64,000 nucleotides of DNA from contig NC_013517.1 of assembly GCF_000024405.1 (NCBI RefSeq), forward strand, positions 1,240,001-1,304,000, in the 5' to 3' direction. Shown in pieces: positions 25,012-33,262 of this stretch. The notes below the pieces were generated by a model that saw only the letters and a list, made by a program, of their open reading frames with translations, had not been told where the DNA came from and ran no database searches. The position numbers and the translations under genes are program-made. The DNA is from Sebaldella termitidis ATCC 33386. Lineage in GTDB: Bacteria; Fusobacteriota; Fusobacteriia; Fusobacteriales; Leptotrichiaceae. How positions within the stretch are numbered: position 1 is the first letter of the stretch; each line of letters begins with the position of its first letter.

Positions 25012-25536
25012 ATATTTAAAGGAACTAATAAAGATACTACAAGAATGAACGAGGGAATAAGAGCAAGAGAAGTAAGGGTGGTATCTGATGATGGTGAACA
25101 ATACGGAGTTTTGACGCTTAAAGAGGCTTTGGAAAAAGCACAGGAGGCAGGAATGGATCTAGTAGAGATATCTCCGAATGCCAATCCGCCAGTATGTAAA
25201 ATAATGGATTATGGGAAATTTAAATATGAGAAAACAAAAAAAGATAAGGAAAACAAAAAGAAGCAAAAACAGGTTGTTACAAAAGAAATGAGAGTAAAAC
25301 CTCATATTGATACTCATGATAGAGATACAAAAATTGCACAAATCGAAAAATTCCTTGAAAAAGAGTATAAAATAAAAATCAGTCTGAGATTAGCAGGAAG
25401 ACAAAAGCTATATGCAGATCAGGGAATAAAAGTACTGGACGAACTGGCTGATCATTTTAAAGATAAAGCGATCATAGAAAAAAAATACGGGAAAGATCAA
25501 ATACAGAAATTTGTTTTGCTTTCACCCAAAAAATAA
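25012..25536 (+). CDS. infC: Translation initiation factor IF-3, probable AUA start
   Basis: IF-3 binds the 30S subunit and rejects wrong start codons. 174 aa: N-domain MNEGIRAREVRVVSDDGEQY, linker rich in Lys, C-domain with EMRVKPHIDTHDRDTKIAQI. The only good ribosome site, AGGAGGT at 24998-25004, leaves eight bases before ATA at 25012. The in-frame GTG at 25003 overlaps that site, and ATG 25045 has no site. A non-AUG start is well known in infC (AUU in E. coli) and serves feedback by IF-3 itself. First gene of the infC-rpmI-rplT operon. Confidence 0.93.
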   Translation: MFKGTNKDTTRMNEGIRAREVRVVSDDGEQYGVLTLKEALEKAQEAGMDLVEISPNANPPVCKIMDYGKFKYEKTKKDKENKKKQKQVVTKEMRVKPHIDTHDRDTKIAQIEKFLEKEYKIKISLRLAGRQKLYADQGIKVLDELADHFKDKAIIEKKYGKDQIQKFVLLSPKK

Positions 25537-25557
25537 CAAATAAGGAGGAATGAAGCA

Positions 25558-25764
25558 ATGCCTAAAATGAAAACTCATAAAGGTACAAAAAAGAGAGTAA
25601 AAGTTACGGGAACAGGAAAATTTATGTTAAGACATTCTGGAAAAAGTCATATACTGACTAAGAAAAGCAAAAAAAGAAAAAACAGACTGGGTAAAGATAT
25701 AGAAGCACCTGTTGGAGGAAGCAGAAAAATAGCTAAGTTATTAGCAGGACAAGAAGGAAGATAA
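25558..25764 (+). CDS. rpmI: 50S ribosomal protein L35
   Basis: 68-aa basic ribosomal protein with the typical start [20 protein letters not shown] and the [14 protein letters not shown] segment. AAGGAGG lies upstream of the ATG. It sits between infC and rplT in the conserved order. Confidence 0.97.
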   Translation: MPKMKTHKGTKKRVKVTGTGKFMLRHSGKSHILTKKSKKRKNRLGKDIEAPVGGSRKIAKLLAGQEGR

Positions 25765-25784
25765 ATCGATAAGGAGGGAATAAA

Positions 25785-26129
25785 ATGCCAAGAGTAAAAA
25801 CAGGAATAGTCAGAAAAAAAAGACATAAAAAGGTTTTAGCGGAAGCTAAAGGTTTTAGAGGGTCTAGCAGAACTAATTATAAAAAAGCAAATGAAGCTGT
25901 AAAGAAAGCAATGGCTTACGCTACAGAGCATAGAAAACTAAAGAAAAGAAAAATGAGAGAATTATGGATAATCAGAATAAATGCAGCTGCAAGATTAAAC
26001 GGATTATCTTATTCTAAATTTATGAATGGTCTAAAAAAATCAGGAATCGAATTAGACAGAAAAGTTCTGGCTGATCTGGCTGTAAATAATGCAGGAGAAT
26101 TTGCAAAATTAGTAGACCTGGTAAAATAA
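25785..26129 (+). CDS. rplT: 50S ribosomal protein L20
   Basis: 114-aa 23S rRNA-binding protein with [20 protein letters not shown] and the conserved [16 protein letters not shown] and [18 protein letters not shown] segments. In the L20 leader model this protein represses its own operon. AAGGAGGG precedes the ATG; a terminator follows 31 bases after the stop. Confidence 0.97.
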   Translation: MPRVKTGIVRKKRHKKVLAEAKGFRGSSRTNYKKANEAVKKAMAYATEHRKLKKRKMRELWIIRINAAARLNGLSYSKFMNGLKKSGIELDRKVLADLAVNNAGEFAKLVDLVK

Positions 26130-26160
26130 TATAATATTTTAGGGATAATATATAAATAGG

Positions 26161-26215
26161 TACCTTGGCAATATTAGATATTTAAAGTCTAAGTTCGCCA
26201 AGGTATTTATATTTT
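26161..26215 (+). terminator. Terminator of the infC operon
   Basis: TACCTTGGC (26161-26169) pairs with GCCAAGGTA (26197-26205), with an inner TTAGA/TCTAA stem, and is followed by a T/A-rich tail. Confidence 0.82.
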
Positions 26216-26881
26216 ACAGTCTTTCTTATGGCCTGTGTTTGGACTCCTGCCAAAAGAGCAGCATTTTAATAATAACTGAAAAAATAAAGAAAAATATGTT
26301 ATAATTTGTTTTTATAAAAAAATATTATATGAATCTTTAAGGAAATGAATTAAAAATATATTTTTTATATATTGAAATTTAAATATTTATATATTGATTT
26401 TTTTTAATTTTTTTTATTAGAGTAAGAAGAGTACCTTGAATTTTTTATGTAAATACAGTCTGGATTTTTGTATCATGTGAAATATATTATTTATATGGTA
26501 AAAGCTATTAAAATAGTTAAAAATAATGTTCAAACATGATATAATGATTGTATTGTGCCGATATTGCATTTTGTATATGATTAACTGAATACTGCGGTTT
26601 AGCTGATATTTATAGGATTTGGCAGAAGCGGGCAGGCAAATTTACATAAAATAAAGCAGGGTGAAATACTTTTTTAATTAAGTTATATCTTTTTGATATA
26701 TGCTTTATTTGAAAATAATCAAAAATTATGCATTTACACTGTACAAAAGAAAATATAAAAAAATACAGGTGTTTTATTTTTGAAAATTGGTAATTTTTAT
26801 TGACGGGGAACGTAATTCAATAATTGTAAAAATACTATTTTTATGATAAAATAATTTGAAAATTTATTTAGGAGAAAAATA
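26216..26881 (+). other. 666-base gene-free region before ftsK
   Basis: Mostly very AT-rich DNA with no usable open frame. An extended -10 promoter (TGATATAAT, 26537-26545) faces ftsK; the stretch after it (26552-26650) has a higher GC content. A ten-base inverted repeat, AAATAAAGCA (near 26649) with TGCTTTATTT (near 26700), encloses an ATATC/GATAT hairpin. It could be a long ftsK leader or a small RNA. A TTGACG at 26800 lacks a good -10. Confidence 0.4.
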
Positions 26882-29605
26882 ATGAATAATAGTAGAAGAA
26901 AGATGCTTCGGGGAACTATTTTTACTACTATCGGACTGATAGTCCTACTATTGCTTTTATATAAAAAAATATTAATATATAAAAATGACAAAATTGAAGA
27001 GAATGCACTTCTGTCAATTTTAAATTTATTTGAGATAACTTTTGGTAAAATGCTGCTGTTTGCAGTGTTTTCATTGATTTTTTTCGGATTGGTTAATATA
27101 TACACAAGTAAATCAAAAGTAAAAGTAGATAAAGGAAAATTATATTCTTATATAATTTTATTCTTAAGCATGTCGCTGTATTTTACGCAAAAATATATTG
27201 CTGCAAAGCTTCCGGATAACTTTTTTGAATCGGGGAGAAAATTGCTTGAAATAGGTTTTAACGTTAACAGATATCCGAACAGCGGCGGTCTGATCGGGAG
27301 TTTTCTGGCTTTTCCGTTTTATAAAATAATTCATTTCGGAAGTATTTCTGTTATTCTGCTTATAATGATTGTTTTGTCGGTATTATTTCTTTTGAAAGAT
27401 TTTATTGCTTTTGGAGTTATGCTGATCATAGCATTAATAAAATATTACAGAAGTGATGAATACAGGAAAAAGTCAAAGATATTAAAGGCAAAAAAAATTA
27501 TAGAAAAAAAAGAACAGCAGAATATGCGTCTGGATAAAAGAGAAGAATTAAAAAATAAAATTATAAATGCAAGAAAAGAAAAGCTGAGTTTTGAGCTGTC
27601 AAGAAAACCTAAAGCAGAAACAGAAGACGGAGAAGAGCACTACAGCAACTCCGAGCTGGAAAGAAAGCAGAAGGAATGGCTTGATTATCTCGAAGAAATA
27701 AGAAGAGACAAAGAACGCAAGAAAAAAGCAGAAGCTTTCGGACTGACAAGGAAAACAGCACAGCCTCATGAAGAAAGCAGCAAAGCAAATATTGAAGAAG
27801 AAAAAGAGAATGTTTCTCCGATAAAAACAGTACATAGCTTTCATGAAGAATTTGAAATACAGAAGGAGCAGGATAAAATTCAGGAAATGCCGGGTTCTTC
27901 GGAAGAAATTATCCAAAATAATGACTTTTATAATGAGAGTCAGAGTATACAGGATCAGTTTATGGAAAATGAACTTATTGAAGAAGAGCTGAATGAAAGC
28001 ATACTCATGAATGAATTGGATATTACGGAAATATCGGACAATGATATACATAATACACCTGCACCGGATCATACGGTGCAAGCACAGGAAACCAGACAAG
28101 ACAGTGCAAATAAATATGAAAAAATGCGTATTCATTCTCTGGAAAAAGAGATGCCTCCTGTACAGAAGACTTTTTCTCCTGAGACACTTATTCAGAAAGA
28201 GACAAAGAATAATGAACAGACGGGCGGACAATACGAACAGGAAGAATTTCATAAAGTCTCCATTGATGATATATTTGTGCAAAGAGAGCCTGATGAAAAT
28301 AAAAGAAGAGAAATGGAAAAAATTATTCAGGAAAATGTGGCTCATCTGGAATCAGTATTAAAAGAGTTCGGAATAGACGCACAGGTGGTGGACTATCAGA
28401 GAGGACCGACAATAACAAGGTATGAACTGGTAATACCGAAAGGTATAAGAGTAAATAAAGTTACAGCACTGGCAGACGATATAGCAATGAATATGTCTGC
28501 GGAAAGTATAAGAATAGAGGCACCGATACCGGGGAAAAATACAATAGGAATAGAAACACCCAATAAGGTAAAGGAGCCGGTTTATTTCTCAAATCTGATA
28601 AGAAACAAGGAGCTTAAGGATCCAAAAACCCTAAAAGTAATTTTGGGAAAAGATATAGTAGGCAGAGACAGAATAATAGATATAGCAAAAATGCCGCATC
28701 TGCTTATAGCCGGTCAGACCGGTTCGGGGAAAAGTGTGGCGGTAAACACAATGGTAGCTTCCCTGATTGCCAATAAATCGGCAAAAGATGTAAAATTCAT
28801 AATGGTAGATCCTAAAATGGTAGAATTAATGCCTTTTAACGGAATACCTCATCTGCTTCTTCCGGTAATAATAGATCCTAAACAGGCTTCTATTGCGCTG
28901 AAGTGGGCAGTAAGCGAAATGGAGAACAGATACAGAACATTAATGGAAGTGGGAGTAAGGAATATACAGAGTTATAATGAGCTGGGCGGCATGGAAAAAA
29001 TGCCATTCATAATTATAATAATAGATGAGCTTGCAGATCTGATGATGGTGGCTGCCGGAAGTGTGGAAGAGTCAATTGCAAGAATTGCACAGAAGGCAAG
29101 AGCAGTAGGAATACATCTAGTGGTAGCAACACAGAGACCGTCTACAGATGTAATAACAGGGATGATAAAGGCAAATCTGCCGAGCAGAATATCATTTGCG
29201 CTAAGGTCGCAGATAGATTCAAGGACAATTTTAGACAGTCCAGGAGCGGAAAAACTTCTCGGAAAAGGTGACATGCTTCTTTTGGAAAATGGTTCGTCAA
29301 AGCTGGAAAGGATACAGGGAGCATTTATTTCAGACGAGGAAGTGCATAAACTTACTACAGAGTTAAAAGCAAATTATAGAACTGACTATAATGAGGGAAT
29401 ATTGTTTGAAATGGAGAATGATATAGAAAAAGACGAATTATTTAATGAGGCAGTAGATGTAATAAGACAGGAGGGGAAAGCATCAATTTCTCTGATACAG
29501 AGAAAACTGAAAATAGGGTTTAACAGGGCATCCAGAATTTATGAACAGCTGATGGACTGTGGGGTAATTAATGAAGATAAACAGGTAATGATGGATGAAG
29601 AATAG
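26882..29605 (+). CDS. ftsK: DNA translocase FtsK/SpoIIIE
   Basis: 907-aa motor that pumps chromosome ends through the closing septum and activates dimer resolution. Four N-terminal membrane segments lie within residues 12-190; a long acidic, Gln/Glu-rich linker runs from about 195 to 460; then the motor with Walker A GQTGSGKSVAVNTM (about residue 612), Walker B IIIIIDELADLMM and RPSTDVITGMIKANLPSRIS; and a C-terminal winged-helix gamma domain (LIQRKLKIGFNRASRIYEQL) that reads oriented DNA signals. AGGAG precedes the ATG. mreB follows 30 bases later. Confidence 0.96.
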   Translation: MNNSRRKMLRGTIFTTIGLIVLLLLLYKKILIYKNDKIEENALLSILNLFEITFGKMLLFAVFSLIFFGLVNIYTSKSKVKVDKGKLYSYIILFLSMSLYFTQKYIAAKLPDNFFESGRKLLEIGFNVNRYPNSGGLIGSFLAFPFYKIIHFGSISVILLIMIVLSVLFLLKDFIAFGVMLIIALIKYYRSDEYRKKSKILKAKKIIEKKEQQNMRLDKREELKNKIINARKEKLSFELSRKPKAETEDGEEHYSNSELERKQKEWLDYLEEIRRDKERKKKAEAFGLTRKTAQPHEESSKANIEEEKENVSPIKTVHSFHEEFEIQKEQDKIQEMPGSSEEIIQNNDFYNESQSIQDQFMENELIEEELNESILMNELDITEISDNDIHNTPAPDHTVQAQETRQDSANKYEKMRIHSLEKEMPPVQKTFSPETLIQKETKNNEQTGGQYEQEEFHKVSIDDIFVQREPDENKRREMEKIIQENVAHLESVLKEFGIDAQVVDYQRGPTITRYELVIPKGIRVNKVTALADDIAMNMSAESIRIEAPIPGKNTIGIETPNKVKEPVYFSNLIRNKELKDPKTLKVILGKDIVGRDRIIDIAKMPHLLIAGQTGSGKSVAVNTMVASLIANKSAKDVKFIMVDPKMVELMPFNGIPHLLLPVIIDPKQASIALKWAVSEMENRYRTLMEVGVRNIQSYNELGGMEKMPFIIIIIDELADLMMVAAGSVEESIARIAQKARAVGIHLVVATQRPSTDVITGMIKANLPSRISFALRSQIDSRTILDSPGAEKLLGKGDMLLLENGSSKLERIQGAFISDEEVHKLTTELKANYRTDYNEGILFEMENDIEKDELFNEAVDVIRQEGKASISLIQRKLKIGFNRASRIYEQLMDCGVINEDKQVMMDEE

Positions 29606-29635
29606 AATATTACATTAAAATTCATGGAGGGAAAA

Positions 29636-30682
29636 ATGTTTAAAATTAAAAAAGTAATGAGAAGTTTTGTAAAATCCGCATCTAAAGATGTAGGGATCGA
29701 CCTTGGAACGGCAAATACAGTAGTATACGTAAGAAATGAAGGAATATTAATAGATGAACCAACATACATAGCAATAAATTTGAAAACAGAAAGTATAGAG
29801 AACATAGGGATAAAGGCAAAGGAAGTAATAGGGAGAACAGCTTCCCACACAAAAATCATAAGACCTCTGAAAAACGGAGTAATATCAAATTATGAAATTA
29901 CAGAAAAAATGCTTGAAAGATTTTTGAATAAAATAAAAAAAGATAAATTCCAGAGTGCAAGGGTAATTATCTGCGTTCCAAGCGGAGTTACACAGGTGGA
30001 AAGAAGAGCTGTAATGGACGTGGTAAAGGATTCCGGAGCTAAAGAGGTGTATCTGGTGGAAGAGCCGGTGGCAGCAGCAATAGGAGCAGGTATAGATATT
30101 TTTGAGCCGAAGGGTCATATGATAATCGACATAGGCGGCGGAACTACAGAGCTTGCATTTATAGTATCGGGAGGAGTAGCTTACTCTACTTCCATAAAGG
30201 TGGCAGGAGACAGATTTAATGAAGATATCATAGATTTTATAAGACAGAAATATAACCTTCTTATAGGAGAAACAACAGCTGAAAAACTAAAGATAGATGC
30301 GAGCAATTCTTCAAGCGAAAAGGAGCTTTTTGAAATAAGAGGAAGAGAGCTGGTAACAGGGCTTCCAAAGAGTATGAAAGTACATGGTCATGATATAGAT
30401 GAAGCTATTACCAGAGATATAGATACTATTATAGAAACTGTAAAGCTTGCCCTTGAAGGAATAGAGCCGGAAGTATCGGCAGATATCTATGAAACAGGAA
30501 TATTTCTTTCAGGCGGCGGTGCAGCTATAAAGGAGCTCACAAGAAAGCTGGAGAAAGAATTCAATCTGACTGTAACAATAGCAGATGAGCCTATTTACGC
30601 AGTAATAAAAGGAATTGCAATAATACTTGAAAACTTTGCTATGTATAAGAATGTTATTATTTCATCACATTCAGAATATTAA
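29636..30682 (+). CDS. mreB: Rod-shape actin homologue MreB
   Basis: Bacterial actin that guides lateral wall synthesis. About 348 aa: phosphate-1 motif DVGIDLGTANTVVYV, EPVAAAIGAGIDI, phosphate-2 MIIDIGGGTTELAFI and the adenosine motif IFLSGGGAAIKEL. ATG 29636 has GGAGGG six bases upstream; ATG 29624 overlaps that site. No mreC/mreD follows, and the N-terminus is slightly longer than in E. coli MreB, so an Mbl/MreBH-type paralogue is possible. Confidence 0.92.
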   Translation: MFKIKKVMRSFVKSASKDVGIDLGTANTVVYVRNEGILIDEPTYIAINLKTESIENIGIKAKEVIGRTASHTKIIRPLKNGVISNYEITEKMLERFLNKIKKDKFQSARVIICVPSGVTQVERRAVMDVVKDSGAKEVYLVEEPVAAAIGAGIDIFEPKGHMIIDIGGGTTELAFIVSGGVAYSTSIKVAGDRFNEDIIDFIRQKYNLLIGETTAEKLKIDASNSSSEKELFEIRGRELVTGLPKSMKVHGHDIDEAITRDIDTIIETVKLALEGIEPEVSADIYETGIFLSGGGAAIKELTRKLEKEFNLTVTIADEPIYAVIKGIAIILENFAMYKNVIISSHSEY

Positions 30683-31009
30683 TAGCCTGCATTCAGCATA
30701 AAAAAAAATTTTTAATGCCGAATTACTTGAATATTGCAGATTCGGATTTTATGTTTTCAAATTCTGTTTTAAACATTCTTATTATTAAAATATTAATGCT
30801 TTTAAAACGGCAGACAGCTGATAATGTCAAAGCATTTGTGCCCTGCAGGCTTATTTGGCCGGGATATGAATAAGATAAGGCACTAATACTTTGCCGGAAC
30901 TGAAAGTACATTTTAAACAGCTGAAATTGTCAGGAAATTTATTTTCTGCGGCATATTTTGAACATAGGATCCGGTATTAGAGCATAAAATTTTTCAGGAG
31001 GAAAGAGAT
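30683..31009 (+). other. 327-base gene-free region between mreB and scpB
   Basis: Two inverted repeats are visible: CCGAAT/ATTCGG (30718-30745), followed by ATTTT, a weak candidate for the mreB terminator; and AATGCTTT (30795-30802) with AAAGCATT (30829-30836), which has an inner GACA/TGTC pair. No promoter with both boxes and no credible open frame was found. Confidence 0.4.
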
Positions 31010-31639
31010 ATGCTTGATTTAAAAAATAAAATAGAAGCACTGATTTTTCTTTCAAAAGAACCTTTGTCAATAGATGAACTAACCAAATATTTTAAACTTG
31101 AGAAACAGCAAATAGAGGAAGCGGTTGATGAGCTTAAGGAAGATAAAAAAAATACAGGGATAAACCTGAAAACAGATAAGGAAATACTGAGTTTTGTTAC
31201 TAATCCTTCCTGCGGTGAAGAGATAAAGAATTTTTTTCATCCTGAGATGAAAATAAAAAAATTATCAAAATCAACTATGGAAACATTGGCAATAATAGCA
31301 TATAAGGGACCTATTACCAAAGGAGAGATAGAGGTCATCAGGGGAGTGAGCGCCGAGAAAGCTATCAGTAATCTTTTGGAAAAAAATCTTATATATATTT
31401 CGGGAAAGAAAAAGTCTATAGGAACCCCAAATATATATAATGTAACTGAGGATTTTTACAGTTATCTGAATATAGATAAGGAAGAAAATCTTCCCGGTTA
31501 CGAAGAGTTCAGGAAAATAAACCTGTTAACTCAAAAAAGTGCGGTAAGCGAAGACGAGCCTGAGGTTCCTGAGGTAATAACAAACAGTAATCAGAATAAT
31601 ATATTAAAAGAAAACGAGGAAAATAATGAGATTAAATAA
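31010..31639 (+). CDS. scpB: Chromosome segregation and condensation protein ScpB
   Basis: Regulatory subunit of the Smc-ScpAB condensin. 209 aa with two winged-helix domains: N-terminal IEALIFLSKEPLSIDELTKY and C-terminal TMETLAIIAYKGPITKGEIE with IRGVSAEKAISNLLEKNLI, the best-conserved part of ScpB. The acidic tail is poorly conserved. AGGAGG lies upstream. The stop overlaps the next gene by 14 bases, the usual scpB-rluB order; scpA is not adjacent. Confidence 0.93.
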   Translation: MLDLKNKIEALIFLSKEPLSIDELTKYFKLEKQQIEEAVDELKEDKKNTGINLKTDKEILSFVTNPSCGEEIKNFFHPEMKIKKLSKSTMETLAIIAYKGPITKGEIEVIRGVSAEKAISNLLEKNLIYISGKKKSIGTPNIYNVTEDFYSYLNIDKEENLPGYEEFRKINLLTQKSAVSEDEPEVPEVITNSNQNNILKENEENNEIK

Positions 31640-32312
31640 ATATATAGCCGAAAGCGGTTTTTGTTCAAGAAGAAAGGCAGATGAGCTGATATCTCAAAAC
31701 AGGGTAACAATAAATAAAGATACAGCTAAGCTGGGAATGGAAGTACGTGACGGCGATATAGTAAGGATAGACGGAGAGAAAATAAAGGTGGATACAGACT
31801 ACGAATATTATCTTCTGTATAAGCCTAAAAAAGTAATATGCACTAATTCTGACAATTTTGCCAGAAGACTTGCAGTAGATTTTATCAGATCCAAAAAAAG
31901 ACTTTTTACATATGGAAGACTGGATTATATGACAGAGGGAATTATCCTGGTAAGCAATGACGGAGATACTTATAACAAGGTTATGCATCCCAGAAAAAAG
32001 CTTTTCAAGACTTATATAGCGAAACTGGACAAGCCTATTGAAGATAAAGACCTTGCCAGACTTGAAAAGGGAATACTTATAGACGGTCAGAAAACAGCTC
32101 CTGCAAAGATAAAGAAAACAGATGATGCAGAAGTAAAGGTTTCTATATTTGAAGGAAGAAACAGACAAATAAGAAAGATGTTCGAAAATCTTCACTATAA
32201 TGTAAAAGAACTGAAAAGAGTAACAATAGGGGAATTTAAAATCGGGAATCTTAAACCCGGGGAATATAGAAAGCTCACTGAGGATGAGATAGAATACATA
32301 AAAAATTTATAA
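31626..32312 (+). CDS. rRNA pseudouridine synthase, RluB/RsuA family
   Basis: Forms pseudouridine in rRNA (RluB acts on 23S position 2605 in E. coli). 228 aa: S4 RNA-binding domain (MRLNKYIAESGFCSRRKADE), then the catalytic domain with GRLDYMTEGIILVSNDGD, where Asp of GRLD is the catalytic residue, and FEGRNRQIRKMFENL. The start lies within scpB. Which rRNA site is modified cannot be told from sequence alone; RluB is favoured by the scpB neighbour. Confidence 0.9.
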   Translation: MRLNKYIAESGFCSRRKADELISQNRVTINKDTAKLGMEVRDGDIVRIDGEKIKVDTDYEYYLLYKPKKVICTNSDNFARRLAVDFIRSKKRLFTYGRLDYMTEGIILVSNDGDTYNKVMHPRKKLFKTYIAKLDKPIEDKDLARLEKGILIDGQKTAPAKIKKTDDAEVKVSIFEGRNRQIRKMFENLHYNVKELKRVTIGEFKIGNLKPGEYRKLTEDEIEYIKNL

Positions 32313-32330
32313 TATCAGGTGATAAAGAAA

Positions 32331-32978
32331 ATGACAAGTATTTTTTTAGTGGACTTCGATAAAACGATATCCTTTAATGACAGTACAGATGTAATAATGC
32401 GAAAGCATAATCCCGAGTTTTTGAAAAAAGTAAGGGAAAGATACAGAAATAAACAGGTGGGAATAATGGGATTCATGAAATCCTGTCTGGAATCTCTGGA
32501 ATTATCCGAGGAAGAATATGTAAAATCCCTTGAGGATGTGAGAATAGACAGAACATTCAAAAAATTTCTGGAAAGCGGTCTTGATTTTAGAATAGTAAGT
32601 GCAGGGACAAGAACCAATGTAACCGGGTCACTTCTAAAGGAAGATATATTCGTGGATGAAGATCTGATTATATCAAATGAGTTAAAATTCAAGGACGGAA
32701 AAATAAAAATGGAATTTCCTTATGTAGATGAAGAGAGATATTTTGGACTGGACAAAAGATCTCTTGTTTTGGATTATAAAAACAACGGGAAAAAGGTAAT
32801 TTTCGTAGGCGACGGACCGTCGGATTACGAAGCGGTAAAAGTAGCAGACTGTGTTTTTGCCAGAACTTCATCAAGACTGGTAGAGCACTGTAATGAAAAT
32901 AATATAGAATTTAGAGAATTTACGGATTTCGAAGATTTAATAAGGCAGTATAAGGAGGAACATTGTGGAATTAAGTAA
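32331..32978 (+). CDS. HAD-IB family phosphatase (MtnX/SerB-like)
   Basis: 215-aa haloacid-dehalogenase-type phosphatase. Motif I is FLVDFDKTIS with the nucleophile Asp, motif II RIVSAGTRTN, and motif IV IFVGDGPSDYEAVKVADCVF. The build matches the HAD-IB group of phosphoserine phosphatases and 2-hydroxy-3-keto-5-methylthiopentenyl-1-phosphate phosphatase. The substrate is not known. ATG 32331 has AGGTGA upstream; the longer frame at 32319 starts inside that site. It overlaps gatC by 14 bases. Confidence 0.85.
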   Translation: MTSIFLVDFDKTISFNDSTDVIMRKHNPEFLKKVRERYRNKQVGIMGFMKSCLESLELSEEEYVKSLEDVRIDRTFKKFLESGLDFRIVSAGTRTNVTGSLLKEDIFVDEDLIISNELKFKDGKIKMEFPYVDEERYFGLDKRSLVLDYKNNGKKVIFVGDGPSDYEAVKVADCVFARTSSRLVEHCNENNIEFREFTDFEDLIRQYKEEHCGIK

Positions 32979-33252
32979 AGAAGATGTAATAAAAATAGCA
33001 ATATTATCAAAGCTTGAGTTTAATGATGACGAGATAGAAAACTTCAGAAGCGATTTAAGCGAGATATTAAATTATATGAACGAACTGAATGAACTGGACA
33101 CTGAAGGAATAAGTCCTTTGTTTAACGTCTTGGATTTGGATGATGTGACAAGAAAAGACGAGGTAAGAGATAGCTTAAAACAGGAAGAAGTATTGAAAAA
33201 TGCTCCTGATAAAGATGAAAATTTTATAATAGTACCAAAAATTATAGGTTAG
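32965..33252 (+). CDS. gatC: Asp-tRNA(Asn)/Glu-tRNA(Gln) amidotransferase subunit C
   Basis: 95-aa small subunit that wraps and stabilises GatA-GatB. Typical VIKIAILSKLEFNDDEIENF and SPLFNVLDLDDVTRKDEV segments. It uses a GTG start at 32965, set by AGGAGG six bases upstream. First of gatCAB. Confidence 0.93.
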   Translation: MELSKEDVIKIAILSKLEFNDDEIENFRSDLSEILNYMNELNELDTEGISPLFNVLDLDDVTRKDEVRDSLKQEEVLKNAPDKDENFIIVPKIIG

Positions 33253-33262
33253 GTGAGATTAT

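Noticed and set aside
26130-26880. Replication origin or DnaA-box cluster in the AT-rich gap before ftsK
   Set aside because: No TTATCCACA-like boxes were seen and no dnaA, dnaN or similar gene is near; AT-richness alone is not evidence in this genome.
27599-28345. 248-codon open frame on the minus strand inside ftsK
   Set aside because: It lies opposite the acidic linker of FtsK; the peptide is Phe/Leu/Cys-rich, as expected from reverse-complemented Glu/Lys/Ala codons.
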